The notes beneath the pieces are model-generated. The model saw only the letters and a program-made list of their open reading frames with translations, was not told where the DNA came from and made no database searches. The position numbers and the translations under genes were made by a program. Below are positions 28,825 to 38,731 of a DNA stretch of 64,000 bases, piece after piece. Every line of letters starts with the position of its first letter. Position 1 is the first letter of the stretch. This DNA is from Shewanella schlegeliana (GTDB lineage: Bacteria > Pseudomonadota > Gammaproteobacteria > Enterobacterales > Shewanellaceae), in NCBI RefSeq assembly GCF_016765635.1, contig NZ_JAESVD010000002.1:124001-188000 (forward strand), written 5' to 3'.

Positions 28825-28856
28825 AAAAAAGGAACACCTAGGTGTTCCTTTTTTAT
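28825..28856 (+). terminator. intrinsic terminator after hemL
   Basis: A fully palindromic hairpin, AAAAAAGGAACACC joined to GGTGTTCCTTTTTT through a TA centre, ends in a T run. Confidence 0.9.
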
Positions 28857-28865
28857 TTCTATTTA

Positions 28866-28925
28866 TACCAATCAGTATATAAAGTCGAGCTTACTCAGCG
28901 AGCAAGCCTTAATACTGATTGGCGT
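28866..28925. repeat. 60-bp short copy of the TACCAATCAGTAT repeat family
   Basis: CCAATCAGTAT (28868-28878) and ATACTGATTGG (28912-28922) are perfect inverted repeats. The interior TTACTCAGCGAG resembles the region just inside the 313-bp element at 46981. It looks like a deletion derivative of that element. Confidence 0.65.
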
Positions 28926-29236
28926 TATTTTAATCCTATTGAAAAATAAAAATTTCAGTATGAGTCGCTTTAGCAAACACCACCTAAAAATTAGCAAAAC
29001 CTTAACCTGTGCAGTACAAAAACCTACCAAGTAAGGCTGCTTTAGCTAAAACAGCTAAAAGCTCATCTGTCGTTAAAGCTTAGATCACACTTTCCCACAA
29101 AAACAAGAGATAGATAACAGTTGCCATTAATCTGTTGCTGTGGTCATATCACGTCGCGCGAACCTTAAAATAACCTTAAAAGTGGCGACCCAACTTAAGT
29201 TTAGGTACGTCATAACATCACCTATGTGAGCCCTAT
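28926..29236. other. gap upstream of nhaD, no gene seen
   Basis: The 311 bases between the short repeat and nhaD contain no supported gene. They must hold the nhaD promoter. A possible AAGG-like ribosome site is not obvious before the nhaD ATG. Confidence 0.4.
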
Positions 29237-30484
29237 ATGTTATACGCACTGTTAATCTCACTTGCTGTACTGGCCTTACTCAGTATCGTATTTGAAGAGG
29301 TCACTCACCTCAATAAAGCTAAAACGACACTTTTCTTTGGTTGCATCTCTTGGATCATCCTATTTATGGCTGCTGGGGATCCAAGCCATGAAAAAATCAT
29401 TGAAAACGAACTTAACGAAAACTTGCTAGAAATTGCGACCTTGTGGCTGTTTCTAATGTCCACAATGACTTTCGTAGCCTATCTTAATGCTAAAGGCATG
29501 ATCCAAATTCTAGTGCAGAAACTGTTTCCTCAAAGGGTTTCAGTTCGTATGTTAATGCTCCAAGTTGCCTTGTTCTCTCTCCTACTTTCAGCCATCTGCG
29601 ATAACGTTACAGCCACCTTAGTCTCTCTAGGGCTACTCACCACCTTTAAGCTTGAAGCCCATATACGTCGACGCATGGCTGTACTCATTATTTTTGCGGT
29701 TAACTCAGGAGGAGTTGCTTTAATCACCGGCGATGTCACTACCTTAATGATATTTTTAGGCGGCCATGTACATATGTCTGAATTATTGATGTTGTTTGTG
29801 CCGGCAGCTTTCAGTGTGATGTTATTAGCAATACTATTCTCGCTAAAAGCTGAAGGCGAAGTGAGCACCGAGACGATAACTAAAAGCGTACGTACAATCG
29901 ATGTTGTCATTGCGGTGATCTTTTTTAGCACCATTATGCTGACAATGGCGTTAAACATTCTATTTGGTATTCCGCCTGTACTGACTTTTTTAACCGGCCT
30001 CTCGGTCATGTTTTTAGTCGGGCATACCTCTAGAAGCGATAAAGAAGAACTACAGATCCTCGAATATATCCGCCAAGTAGAATACGACACACTGCTATTT
30101 TTCCTAGGTATTTTACTACTGGTAGGCATGCTTAAAGAGATTGGCACCCTAGATTTACCCACTGAAGTCTACACTCAGTTTGACCCAAATATATCGAACT
30201 TTGTCGCAGGAATAGGCTCAGCCATTTTAGATAATGTGCCACTCACCGCCGCACTGCTAAAAGCTGAGCCAGCATTAAATACGCCAGAATGGTTAGGACT
30301 CACTTACGCTGTTGGCGTTGGTGGTTCGCTGCTTGTCATAGGATCTGCGGCAGGGATTATCGCCATGAGTAAAGTTAAGGAGCTCACCTTCGTTAGCTAC
30401 CTAAAATACGTTCCAGCTCTTAGTCTTTGCTATAGCTTAGGTTACGGTTTAACTCTGCTACTTGCTTACCAGCTTTACAATTAA
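29237..30484 (+). CDS. nhaD: Na+/H+ antiporter NhaD
   Basis: Inner-membrane sodium/proton exchanger for salt and alkaline tolerance. The 415-residue protein has about 11-12 spans. Family signs are FEEVTHLNKAKTTLFFGCISWIILFMAAG near the start, AICDNVTATLVSLGLLTTFKLE, VNSGGVALITGDVTTLMIFLGGH, and the C-terminal SAILDNVPLTAALLKAEP. The two half-membrane DN motifs (CDNVTA, LDNVPL) fit the ion site of the IT superfamily. It is a lone gene. A marine lifestyle fits its presence. Confidence 0.93.
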   Translation: MLYALLISLAVLALLSIVFEEVTHLNKAKTTLFFGCISWIILFMAAGDPSHEKIIENELNENLLEIATLWLFLMSTMTFVAYLNAKGMIQILVQKLFPQRVSVRMLMLQVALFSLLLSAICDNVTATLVSLGLLTTFKLEAHIRRRMAVLIIFAVNSGGVALITGDVTTLMIFLGGHVHMSELLMLFVPAAFSVMLLAILFSLKAEGEVSTETITKSVRTIDVVIAVIFFSTIMLTMALNILFGIPPVLTFLTGLSVMFLVGHTSRSDKEELQILEYIRQVEYDTLLFFLGILLLVGMLKEIGTLDLPTEVYTQFDPNISNFVAGIGSAILDNVPLTAALLKAEPALNTPEWLGLTYAVGVGGSLLVIGSAAGIIAMSKVKELTFVSYLKYVPALSLCYSLGYGLTLLLAYQLYN

Positions 30485-30505
30485 TAGCTGAGTAATATCT
30501 GAAAT

Positions 30506-30533
30506 AAAAAAGGCCTAACTCAAGGTTAGGCCT
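30506..30533 (-). terminator. terminator at the end of gspB (leftward)
   Basis: The stem AGGCCTAAC / GTTAGGCCT has a five-base loop. On the minus strand it is followed by TTTTTATTTC, so it mainly ends the gspAB transcript and may also slow nhaD read-through. Confidence 0.75.
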
Positions 30534-30558
30534 GACTTAGCAAAGCTTTTAAATGAGA

Positions 30559-31614
30559 TTAAATTGCCGGTACTTTAAATTCGGTACCTTGAATCGCTAA
30601 CACGACATCTCTGGGTCTTATCTCAACGATAGTCAACTTGCCCTGAATACTATCCCCCTCTTGTAACTCTGCACCATCGACATTTAGCCAACGATTGTCC
30701 GGCGCACTCGAGTAAACATGAGCATTGATATTAAACTCAGGCACTTGTAGCTGCAGCCCAGCAGGCAGTTGACCATATTTGGGAATATCATCCGACTTTG
30801 GCGTTACAGGGATAGGGTCGAGCTTAGGCTCTGTTACTGGCGTCGCCACCGCATTATCGCGTTCGACATCCTTAAGTGCAGCCTCAAATGCAGCTAAAAG
30901 ATTATTGTTTGCGGCAGGCTCCGCGGTTTTTAAACCAACATCGTTAGCAGCATCTTGTACCTGCTCCTTAAGCGATTCAAGCAACTCGTCACCACGCTGA
31001 TTACTATTAGCCCCTAAAATAATGGGCTCACTATCACTTGTCGCTATGCTTTTATTTGGAACTAGGTTAGAAGTCGACTCGTTATTATTCTCTACACTCT
31101 GCTGCGCTTTCAAAAGCGCAGCCATCAAATCATTCGGCTCCTCTGCTGCAGCACTGTTTGTCGGCGATACCGAAGTGGGAACCATTGCGACTTGAGTTAC
31201 CGTCATAGGTTGAGCGATTGGCAATGCAACTTTTCCAGCAAGCCGGATCTCCTGTGTCGACTCAGCTATAGGCTCAGATGTAAACTCAGAGTCGGCCACA
31301 TTTGGACTCACTTGTTGCGTCGACACTTGCTTAGCTAGCTCTTGTTGAGTCAGTGCAGGGTTGCTATTTGAGTTAACACTCATCGTGTCTCCGAATCCTT
31401 GAATCGCTGGTGATTCGGGATACAGCGCCTTACTCAATAGCCAGGCGGCTAAGATCATTAATAGCAATAAAGAGATAAAAATGGCGACAAGTTTAAGCCC
31501 CTTTCCGCTCTCTTGCTGTGCCTTGTATTGCGCCCTCGGAGTCAATACCACATCATGAGTTATCCCTTGAGATTGCTGCTTATCTCGAGTCACTGCATCG
31601 AGTAAAATCGACAT
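30559..31614 (-). CDS. gspB: type II secretion accessory protein GspB (ExeB-like)
   Basis: Inner-membrane protein of 351 residues that works with GspA to place the secretin through peptidoglycan. It has a short cytoplasmic start (MSILLDAVTRDKQQ), one span (LKLVAIFISLLLLMILAAWLLS), a long disordered periplasmic linker, and a C-terminal T2SSB domain (LPAGLQLQVPEFNINAHVYSSAPDNRWLNVDG...LTIVEIRPRDVVLAIQGTEFKVPAI). Its start overlaps the gspA stop, so the two are coupled. The main gsp operon is not in the window. Confidence 0.88.
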   Translation of the reverse strand: MSILLDAVTRDKQQSQGITHDVVLTPRAQYKAQQESGKGLKLVAIFISLLLLMILAAWLLSKALYPESPAIQGFGDTMSVNSNSNPALTQQELAKQVSTQQVSPNVADSEFTSEPIAESTQEIRLAGKVALPIAQPMTVTQVAMVPTSVSPTNSAAAEEPNDLMAALLKAQQSVENNNESTSNLVPNKSIATSDSEPIILGANSNQRGDELLESLKEQVQDAANDVGLKTAEPAANNNLLAAFEAALKDVERDNAVATPVTEPKLDPIPVTPKSDDIPKYGQLPAGLQLQVPEFNINAHVYSSAPDNRWLNVDGAELQEGDSIQGKLTIVEIRPRDVVLAIQGTEFKVPAI

Positions 31615-33227
31615 TAATACAACCTCTTACTTTGACCGAGTCGAGGACCGGCATCACTCAGATACAGATTGAGCTGAACTAGCGTTTGCGAGCCTGCGAT
31701 ACCATCTGCAGTCAAACCATGTTGGCGCTGAAACGCCTTTAAGCTCTGCTCCAATTCAGGATCAAAGTAATCAACCAGTCTCGGCGCTCTGTCATCAATA
31801 CGCGCTAAGCTGTTCTCTAGCCATTGAAGTTGAGCCTGATTCGCCGACTGCCCAATCTCTTTAGGCTGATTTTTAGGCGCTTGCCAGAGGATCTCAAAAG
31901 TGCCAGTAAAGTGGCGAGTAAACCAGTCTCTACTCACCCAAAGTTGTTGCTCGTTAAGCTGTAGCAAAATTTGCTCGCCCTGACGTGACACCACAGTGCC
32001 ATAAAACGCTTGATCGTTATCATCGACCAAATAGACAACCGCAGGGTAGTTAAGGCGCACTAATGAGTGCCAGTTGCCCTGCTGTTGGAAACAATCTAGT
32101 CCCTGCTGCTTAGCCGACTGACATGCAGACAAACCTATATAGGGCACCTTACCCCACAATCCTAAAATACCTGCGTAGGCCGTATCGATATCACGGCTCT
32201 GAGCGATCGCATTATTGAGTACGCGCTGGCTATTATTTAAGGTATTAATACTCGCATCTTGCTTTACTTCATTTACAGGTGCGACGACTGGTGCTGATGT
32301 TTTGACAGCACTTGTACTTGCTGTCGTAATAGATGGGCTAAACAGGTAAAATGCAATGCCAAAGGTAGCAAGCAGCGATGCGGCTATGCTGATAGGCAGC
32401 AACAGACCCTTCTTCTCAGGCTCTTCGCCTAAAACCTCTGCCGAGGCCAAACGAACCATCTTACTATCAATAGGCACCTTAGATTGAGCATAACTGGCCA
32501 TCAGTGCACGCTCACACAACAGGTTAATCAATCTTGGAATACCGCCGCTATATTTATGTAATGCCTTAATCGCACTCTTATGAAAAAGTGGCTCGTGACG
32601 TCCGGCAACTTGGAGTCGATGCTGCACATATAGCGCGACTTCTTCGATAGTTAACGGCAGCAGGTGATAACGCGCGGTAATGCGCTGGGCTAATTGACGC
32701 AGCTCTTGTCTTTTAAGCAGTTGCTGTAATTCAGGCTGACCGATCAAGATGACCTGTAGCAGCTTCTTAGTATCCGTTTCTAGATTAGTTAATAACCTTA
32801 ACTGTTCGAGCACCTCGGCTCTTAAGTGCTGCGCCTCATCGATAATCAATACCGTATTGCGGCCCTTACTATGATTCTCCAGCAGGAATTTACTGATCAA
32901 ATCTGTCAGTTGCTTAAGACTGGGATCCTCGCCATAAACTATGCCTAGCTCATCACATAAGGTGGCCAGTAGCTCAGACTCTGTTAATGACGGATTTAAG
33001 ATAAATGCGGTATCGGTATTATCGGGAAGCTGCTTTAAAAGACAGCGAGAAACGGTGGTTTTTCCGGTACCGACTTCGCCCGTGAGCAACACAAAGCCAC
33101 CGGTTTCACCTAGGCCATAAGTAAGATGTGCCAAAGCTTCTCTATGTCGATCACTCAAAAAAAGATAGTGAGGGTTCGGTGCGATAGAAAATGGATTATC
33201 ATTTAAGCCAAAGAAAGCCTTATACAT
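31614..33227 (-). CDS. gspA: type II secretion ATPase GspA (ExeA-like)
   Basis: Membrane-anchored AAA+ ATPase of 537 residues. The N-terminal ATPase carries FGLNDNPFSIAPNPHYLFLS, Walker A (LTGEVGTGKTTVSR) and Walker B (NTVLIIDEAQHL). A membrane span follows near 280-300 (LLLPISIAASLLATFGIAFYLF). The periplasmic part has a C39-peptidase-like segment (GLSACQSAKQQGLDCFQQQGNWHSLVRLNYPAVVYLVDD) and a C-terminal peptidoglycan-binding domain (DPELEQSLKAFQRQHGLTADGIAGSQTLVQL). This is the ExeA layout. It probably uses ATP to open peptidoglycan for secretin assembly. Confidence 0.9.
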   Translation of the reverse strand: MYKAFFGLNDNPFSIAPNPHYLFLSDRHREALAHLTYGLGETGGFVLLTGEVGTGKTTVSRCLLKQLPDNTDTAFILNPSLTESELLATLCDELGIVYGEDPSLKQLTDLISKFLLENHSKGRNTVLIIDEAQHLRAEVLEQLRLLTNLETDTKKLLQVILIGQPELQQLLKRQELRQLAQRITARYHLLPLTIEEVALYVQHRLQVAGRHEPLFHKSAIKALHKYSGGIPRLINLLCERALMASYAQSKVPIDSKMVRLASAEVLGEEPEKKGLLLPISIAASLLATFGIAFYLFSPSITTASTSAVKTSAPVVAPVNEVKQDASINTLNNSQRVLNNAIAQSRDIDTAYAGILGLWGKVPYIGLSACQSAKQQGLDCFQQQGNWHSLVRLNYPAVVYLVDDNDQAFYGTVVSRQGEQILLQLNEQQLWVSRDWFTRHFTGTFEILWQAPKNQPKEIGQSANQAQLQWLENSLARIDDRAPRLVDYFDPELEQSLKAFQRQHGLTADGIAGSQTLVQLNLYLSDAGPRLGQSKRLY

Positions 33228-33622
33228 GCGAACTTTTATCCTTTTAAAATCATGATGAGTCAGCTAATCACTTTGCTGGATCTTTTTTGCACTCTAAATA
33301 CACATCCCGAGGTGCATATCACCTTGATGTGCCAGTCGATGTTTTTCAATTTACTTTAAGGGACGAAACGACTCCGTTTCAGCCTTATTCACAACATAAA
33401 TGTGTCATTAAGGCTCAAGTTAAAGCCAAGGACAATACTTGTCAAAATTTGCAGTAACTTATTCTCCTAAAGTAAGCTCAATATCAAATAGCACGTAAGT
33501 TATTGCTACTTTTATCTACATCTATGACGCTAGAGAGTTCAATAATCAAGCTTATCGCACTATGCTTCTAACCCTTTGCTTCCATGCTACACTCGCGACT
33601 AAGTTATCAAGTGAGAATCGAT
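33228..33622. other. divergent gap between gspA and cca
   Basis: This 395-base stretch holds the two divergent promoters. The long frame that begins at 33584 in front of cca is not typical cca protein. No repeat, RNA or small gene could be supported. Confidence 0.4.
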
Positions 33623-34843
33623 GTGAAAATTTACCTTGTTGGCGGCGCCGTCCGCGATAAATTACTCAAGCTTCCGGTTAAAGATCACGACTATATGGTC
33701 GTCGGTGCAACACCTGAGCAGATGCTTGCCCTTGGCTACAATCAGGTCGGTAAAGATTTCCCAGTATTTTTACACCCAAAAACCCAGCAAGAGTATGCTT
33801 TGGCCCGTACCGAACGCAAAACTGCAGCGGGCTACGGTGGCTTTAGTGTCGATGCGGCGCCAACAGTTACTCTTGAACAAGATCTTATGCGCCGAGATCT
33901 AACGATCAACGCCATCGCACAAGATGAAGAAGGTAACCTCTACGACCCCTACCAAGGCATTCAAGACATTGAGAAACGCAGCCTAAGACACGTATCAGAT
34001 GCCTTCATTGAAGATCCTTTACGTGTCCTGCGAGTTGCCCGCTTTGCCGCTCGCTTTCACTCCCAAGGCTTTAGCGTCGCTCCAGAAACCATGACTTTAA
34101 TGGCAGAGATAAGCCAAAGCGGAGAACTAGAGGCACTAACCCCAGAGCGCGTCTATTTAGAACTCGATAAAGCGCTTTCCACCGATAGCCCGCAGGTTTT
34201 CTTTCAAGTTCTAAGACAGTGCGGCGCACTTGCTGTGTTGTTTCCAGAGATTGAGGCGTTATTTGGTGTACCTCAGCCTGAAAAGTGGCATCAAGAAATC
34301 GATACCGGCATCCATACCATGATGGTACTCGAGCAAGTTGCCAAGTTAACCGAGGATAACTCGGTGCGCTTCGCCGCCCTAGTACACGATCTCGGTAAAG
34401 CGTTAAGCCCTAAAGAACACCTACCAAAACATCATGGTCACGGCCAAAAAGGTTTACCCTTAATTAACTCCCTATGTGAGCGTTTTAGGGTACCCAATGA
34501 GTATCGAGACCTAGCGTTACTGGTCAGCGATCAACACCAAAACATCCATAAGATCACCGAACTTAGGGCCGATACCCTAGTAAAACTGTTTGATAAAGCT
34601 GACTTTTGGCGAAAACCTCAACGGCTTGACCAACTGCTCATCGCCTGCGAAGCCGATAGCAAAGGGCGCACAGGGCTCGAATTGAGTCCCTACCCTCAGG
34701 CTGATTACCTAAAACAATCTTTTGCAGCAGCATCGGCCGTGGAGGTAAAGTCCATTATTGAACAAGGGTATAAAGGGGTAGAGATCCGTGAGCAACTCAC
34801 TAAGGCTAGAATTGCTGCAGTTCAGAGTTTTAAAGGGGTGTAG
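33623..34843 (+). CDS. cca: CCA tRNA nucleotidyltransferase (with HD domain)
   Basis: Cytoplasmic enzyme that adds or repairs the 3' CCA of tRNA. From the chosen GTG the protein has 406 residues and begins [27 protein letters not shown], the family start with the DxD metal motif. [17 protein letters not shown] and [12 protein letters not shown] follow. A C-terminal HD domain is present ([19 protein letters not shown]). The frame stays open upstream to an ATG at 33584, but the extra 13 residues are not conserved. GTGAGA stands before the GTG. Confidence 0.93.
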   Translation: MKIYLVGGAVRDKLLKLPVKDHDYMVVGATPEQMLALGYNQVGKDFPVFLHPKTQQEYALARTERKTAAGYGGFSVDAAPTVTLEQDLMRRDLTINAIAQDEEGNLYDPYQGIQDIEKRSLRHVSDAFIEDPLRVLRVARFAARFHSQGFSVAPETMTLMAEISQSGELEALTPERVYLELDKALSTDSPQVFFQVLRQCGALAVLFPEIEALFGVPQPEKWHQEIDTGIHTMMVLEQVAKLTEDNSVRFAALVHDLGKALSPKEHLPKHHGHGQKGLPLINSLCERFRVPNEYRDLALLVSDQHQNIHKITELRADTLVKLFDKADFWRKPQRLDQLLIACEADSKGRTGLELSPYPQADYLKQSFAAASAVEVKSIIEQGYKGVEIREQLTKARIAAVQSFKGV

Positions 34844-35086
34844 GGCAATTTAGTAATATAAAAAATATAAAAAATATAAAAACATCACATTTATAGACTA
34901 ATATTATAAGTAAATTATTTTTGAATAATTTACACTTATCTTGCAATTGCTCAATTTTTCACTAAGTTATTCAGAGCTTAGCGTTAAAATGCATAGCAAA
35001 ATTTTTTCTCTGTGACATAATTAACCAGTTCAGTTGTAATGTGCAGCTGTACTTATTTAAACCAACCTATATAAAGGGAATTCCCG

Positions 35087-35353
35087 ATGAATAGAAAAGT
35101 ACTTATGATTGCTGGTGTAGCAATGACTGCCCTACTAGGTGGCTGTGCAAACACTACTGCTCTTGAAGAAAGCGTTGCAAACCTAGGTAACAAAGTTGAC
35201 CAGCTTTCAGCTGAAGTTAGCTCTCTAAAGTCAGATCACGCTAAAATGTCTGCAGACATCGACGATGCAACTGCAGCAGCAGTAGCTGGTCTTGCTGAAG
35301 CAGAACGTGCTAACGCACGCATCGACAACATCGCTTCTTCTTACAAGAAGTAA
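35087..35353 (+). CDS. lpp: major outer-membrane lipoprotein Lpp
   Basis: Small abundant lipoprotein of 88 residues. A lipoprotein signal ends at Cys20 (TALLGGCAN). The mature chain is a heptad coiled coil (ALEESVANLGNKVDQLSAEVSSLKSDHAKMSADIDDATAAAVAGL) and ends in YKK; the final Lys is the residue that L,D-transpeptidases link to peptidoglycan. AAAGGGA lies before the ATG. Codons are strongly biased, as for highly expressed genes. The convergent neighbour encodes a likely partner L,D-transpeptidase. Confidence 0.93.
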   Translation: MNRKVLMIAGVAMTALLGGCANTTALEESVANLGNKVDQLSAEVSSLKSDHAKMSADIDDATAAAVAGLAEAERANARIDNIASSYKK

Positions 35354-35396
35354 TATTGTTTAGGAATTTGGCCTTATTTTATAACGGCTAACTCCC

Positions 35397-35440
35397 AAGG
35401 CTTGGTTTCAGGTATTGCGCTTGACCAAGCCTTTAATTTA
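35397..35440 (+). terminator. intrinsic terminator after lpp
   Basis: The stem AAGGCTTGGT / ACCAAGCCTT with a 17-base loop is followed by TTAATTTA. Confidence 0.75.
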
Positions 35441-35510
35441 TCCACTCTCCCCTGCTTATCCTACTCATGAACTCTCTGACACTTTCAGAACAGCTACCTA
35501 GTTAAAGATA

Positions 35511-35540
35511 ATAAAAAAGCGCCCTAATGGACGCCTTTCT
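35511..35540 (-). terminator. terminator after the L,D-transpeptidase gene
   Basis: On the minus strand an imperfect GGCGTCC / GGGCGC hairpin with an ATTA loop is followed by TTTTTTATTAT. Confidence 0.65.
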
Positions 35541-35564
35541 TGGATGCAAACAAGTCCAAACTGA

Positions 35565-36476
35565 TTAACCGTTTGACTGGCTTTGAATATTGACCGGAAT
35601 CCCCGCTTGAGTCAGTAAGGCATCATTCGCTTTAGCATAATCGACCTGCTCTTTACCAATAAACTCAACCACACCACGATTCATCTGTCGAACATTATCA
35701 CTGCCACCATTTGCGGTTGATAAAGGTGAATGCACCTCAATTAACTCTCGACCGTCAGGCTCTGTGGAGGTCTTAACGGTTTCATTGATGATAGTAACCT
35801 GATCGCCATATTTCACTTGCTCGAACAACCACTCGATATCATCAGGGTTTAAACGAATACAGCCCGCACTCACACGCATGCCGATACCGAAGTCTTTATT
35901 AGTACCGTGAATAAGGTAACTGCCATCGCCATAAGATAACTGAATCGCAAACTTACCCAGTGGATTATCAGGACCTGCAGGTACCACTCGAGGCAATACC
36001 TCACCACGCTCCTCTAAATGCTCTTTGCGAATACTCGCAGGGGGTGTCCAACTCGGGTTTGGAATGCGGGACTTAATCTTAGTCACCATTTCTGGCGTTT
36101 CACGGCCAACACGGCCGATACCAACTGGAAATACGTGAACCTCTTTACCACCTTTAGGGAAGAAATAGAGACGCAGTTCGGCCAAGTTAATCACCACACC
36201 TTTATGTGGCACATCTGGTAGCAACATCTGAGTTGGGATCAACAAACGAGTCCCTGGGATTGGCAAGAACGGATCGACCCCTGGATTAGACTGCATCAGT
36301 TCCAAAATCCCAATATTGTATTGCTTAGAGATCGTTTGGAAATAGTCCCCCTTCTGCACAATATGTTCTTGCAACTCCCCGACTAAGCGACTGCCGTCTT
36401 GAGGAATTGAATAAACATTGGCGAATGAAGTCAGTGGCAAACATGCCAAGATGAACAACAGCAAAGTACGCATCAT
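35565..36476 (-). CDS. L,D-transpeptidase (YbiS/YcfS type)
   Basis: Periplasmic enzyme of 303 residues that links Lpp to peptidoglycan or makes 3-3 cross-links. A signal peptide is present (LLLFILACLPLTSFANVY). A LysM-like repeat lies at about 37-82 (HIVQKGDYFQTISKQYNIGILELMQSNPGVDPFLPIPGTRLLIP). The YkuD catalytic domain carries YLIHGTNKDFGIGMRVSAGCIRLN with Cys206 and its paired His190. Convergent position with lpp, 210 bases away, supports a role in Lpp anchoring. Which paralogue of the family it matches cannot be told here. Confidence 0.92.
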   Translation of the reverse strand: MMRTLLLFILACLPLTSFANVYSIPQDGSRLVGELQEHIVQKGDYFQTISKQYNIGILELMQSNPGVDPFLPIPGTRLLIPTQMLLPDVPHKGVVINLAELRLYFFPKGGKEVHVFPVGIGRVGRETPEMVTKIKSRIPNPSWTPPASIRKEHLEERGEVLPRVVPAGPDNPLGKFAIQLSYGDGSYLIHGTNKDFGIGMRVSAGCIRLNPDDIEWLFEQVKYGDQVTIINETVKTSTEPDGRELIEVHSPLSTANGGSDNVRQMNRGVVEFIGKEQVDYAKANDALLTQAGIPVNIQSQSNG

Positions 36477-36528
36477 CGATTTTCAGTTTCCGTTTAATTC
36501 AATAAGCAAAGGTTACCCTGAGCACAGA

Positions 36529-37362
36529 TTATTTTCTAGTCATCACATTAATTACGAAGTCGATTTCTAATGTATCGAACTGGGTATGTTGAATTTGATG
36601 TCTCACTTTATCATTGGCGCGCCATGCATAAGGTGTCATTTCCAGCAGCGCAATTGCCTGCTCGCCCGATACGCTTGCCGTCAGCGATAAACGCTCACTG
36701 TGAAGCAGCTCAAGATCTTTAGGCAAGTTCTCACTCACCGGCTTTTCCGATAAATCAGGGTAGATAAACTCCCGAATTTGCCAAAGGTGTCTTGGCCCTG
36801 CCGCCACTTGTAGCAAAATGCCCTCTTGCTTTAATACACGAGTCAACTCTTTGCCTTTTAACTGCTTATCAATCAAGGTGACTAAATCAAAGCTCTCATT
36901 GGCAAAAGGTAGGTGCTTTAACGTTGAAACGATATACGTTGGGCTAGGCTCTGCTTTAGCCGCTGCAAATATGGCATTTTCGGCCTCGCAAATCCCTGTT
37001 TGCGTTAATGCTAAATCCGGCTTTAATTCAGCTAAAATACCTTTCACTGTGCGTAGGAAATAGCCATCACCACAATCGAAATCAAGTTGGGACAAGGTCT
37101 CTGCAGAGGTAACTTGAGGTAACTCTGCAATCACCTTCGCAATCGCTTGTGCTAACGGAATATAGATCCCAGACTCAAGCACGTAGCGCTTAGCACGCAT
37201 CACTGCGCGTGAGTCAGCCTTAGGTTTTTTGGGTTGGCTAAACACCCAGTAGCCCTGTTCATTGATATCGAAGTGATGCTTGTTTTCACAATGCAGCCCC
37301 TTGGATTCTTCATGCACCATAAAGGGTGACTGACATACAGGACAAAGATAAATACTATTCAT
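36529..37362 (-). CDS. rlmA: 23S rRNA (guanine745-N1)-methyltransferase RlmA-like
   Basis: Predicted rRNA methyltransferase of 277 residues. The N-terminal zinc finger is seen as YLCPVCQSPF...KGLHCENKHHFDINEQGYW. The Rossmann SAM motif is modified to LDFDCGDGYFLRTV, where DCGDGY replaces the usual DxGCGxG. DLVTLIDKQLKGKELTRVLKQEGILLQVAAGPRHLWQIRE and a C-terminal TPYAWRAN match the RlmA family. An RlmA paralogue specific for the Gram-negative position G745 is expected; this is by family. Confidence 0.85.
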   Translation of the reverse strand: MNSIYLCPVCQSPFMVHEESKGLHCENKHHFDINEQGYWVFSQPKKPKADSRAVMRAKRYVLESGIYIPLAQAIAKVIAELPQVTSAETLSQLDFDCGDGYFLRTVKGILAELKPDLALTQTGICEAENAIFAAAKAEPSPTYIVSTLKHLPFANESFDLVTLIDKQLKGKELTRVLKQEGILLQVAAGPRHLWQIREFIYPDLSEKPVSENLPKDLELLHSERLSLTASVSGEQAIALLEMTPYAWRANDKVRHQIQHTQFDTLEIDFVINVMTRK

Positions 37363-37414
37363 GACATGCTCGTCTTTAGATCAATTACTTAAATTATAGA
37401 GTGGTTAGCTCTGC

Positions 37415-38215
37415 TTATAGGAAGATAACCCCACATAAAACCGCACCTAGCGCTAGGCGATAAATAACAAATGGTGTCATGCCCATCTTGCTGATGATCT
37501 TTAAGAAATAGTGAATACAGATATAAGCTGCTATAAACGACACCACGACACCTAAACCTAATGCCTGATAATCGATGACTTGACCACTAGAAAGCAGATC
37601 TTTGGTAACTAAGATTGCCGCACCTAGGCTCACTGGAACCGACATCAAAAATGAAAAACGTGCCGCAGCTTCACGACTCAATCCCAACATTAATGCCGCA
37701 GTAATCGTTGCGCCAGAACGTGATGTACCAGGGATCAGTGCCATTGCCTGTGCGATACCAATCACTAAGGCTTTTTTCCAACCGACTTGAAATTCATTCA
37801 AGCCTTCACGCTGCATTTTATCTGCCCACCAAAGCAGTAAACCAAATACAATGGTTGTAACCGCAATGACTTCAATACTTCGAAAATGTGTTTCAATAAA
37901 ACCTTTAGCGCTAAAACCAATAATAACGGCAGGGATTGTGGCTAAGATAATCCACCAAGCAAGCTTGCTCTCCTGAGTCTGCTTACGGGTAACGATACTG
38001 CCAGTCCAGGCAGTAAACATCGACAAGAGCTCGCGGCGAAAATACATCACAACCGCCAAGAAAGAACCAGTATTAACCGCAACATCAAACGACAAGCCTT
38101 GATCTTGCCAGCCTAGAAGCTGCGCCGGTAAAATAAGATGAGCAGAACTCGAGATCGGCAAAAACTCGGTGAGGCCCTGAATAAGAGCCAATATAATCAC
38201 CTGAAAGGTATCCAT
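37415..38215 (-). CDS. uppP: undecaprenyl-diphosphatase UppP/BacA
   Basis: Inner-membrane phosphatase that recycles undecaprenyl diphosphate for wall synthesis and gives bacitracin resistance. The 266-residue protein starts at the family start ([28 protein letters not shown]). The second conserved site is [35 protein letters not shown]. About eight membrane spans are visible. It follows folK by 24 bases, so folB-folK-uppP are probably one operon. Confidence 0.95.
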   Translation of the reverse strand: MDTFQVIILALIQGLTEFLPISSSAHLILPAQLLGWQDQGLSFDVAVNTGSFLAVVMYFRRELLSMFTAWTGSIVTRKQTQESKLAWWIILATIPAVIIGFSAKGFIETHFRSIEVIAVTTIVFGLLLWWADKMQREGLNEFQVGWKKALVIGIAQAMALIPGTSRSGATITAALMLGLSREAAARFSFLMSVPVSLGAAILVTKDLLSSGQVIDYQALGLGVVVSFIAAYICIHYFLKIISKMGMTPFVIYRLALGAVLCGVIFL

Positions 38216-38239
38216 AACTATCCTAAATAAAAAAGAGGT

Positions 38240-38731
38240 TTACGCAGACCAATTAAACTCAACTGGCCATAGTGATTGTTGACTCTTGTCATAACTCCCC
38301 CAAAGGGTTTGATATGACTGTTTGACAACGGGATGGTTTAAAGAGGGGGCGATCTCCGCTAGCGGCCATAACACAAAGGCATTATAAAGGATCTCGGCTC
38401 TCGGTAATTCGATCGGCTGCTGACTAACCGTATCGTCAAACAGCAACAGATCTAAATCTAAGGTTCTTGGGGCAAATTTCTTCGCGCCTTTCACTCGCCC
38501 GTGGGCTTGTTCAATCAGCTTAAAAGTGCTCACCACTTCTTCAATCGATAACTCAGTTTGAGCGGCCACGACCATATTGAGAAAGTTACTTCCCTCAAAA
38601 CCCACCGCTTCACTTTCAAACACTGATGACATTTCCAGCTCACCGAAGTGATCAGTCAGGTCAGTTAAAGCCGCCTTAAGATGATGCTCAGGGTCAATAT
38701 TGCTACCTAAGCTGATAAAGATTTTAGCCAT
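38240..38731 (-). CDS. folK: 2-amino-4-hydroxy-6-hydroxymethyldihydropteridine diphosphokinase
   Basis: Cytoplasmic folate-pathway kinase of 163 residues. The start is AKIFISLGSNIDPEHHLKAALTDL. The signature VKGAKKFAPRTLDLDLLLFDD carries the metal-binding DLDLLL and the ATP-site residues. PRAEILYNAFVLWPLAEIAP follows. It begins directly after the stop of folB, the preceding step of the pathway. Confidence 0.94.
   Translation of the reverse strand: MAKIFISLGSNIDPEHHLKAALTDLTDHFGELEMSSVFESEAVGFEGSNFLNMVVAAQTELSIEEVVSTFKLIEQAHGRVKGAKKFAPRTLDLDLLLFDDTVSQQPIELPRAEILYNAFVLWPLAEIAPSLNHPVVKQSYQTLWGSYDKSQQSLWPVEFNWSA

Noticed and set aside
29530..30162. 210-residue frame on the minus strand inside nhaD
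   Set aside because: It lies fully antisense to a clear membrane transporter gene and its protein is low-complexity Ser/Ile/Thr-rich, as expected from the complement of hydrophobic codons.
36529..37362. Broken methyltransferase because motif I reads DCGDGY
   Set aside because: The change is mild, the frame is intact, and the zinc finger and C-terminal part fit RlmA, so I treat it as a functional family member.
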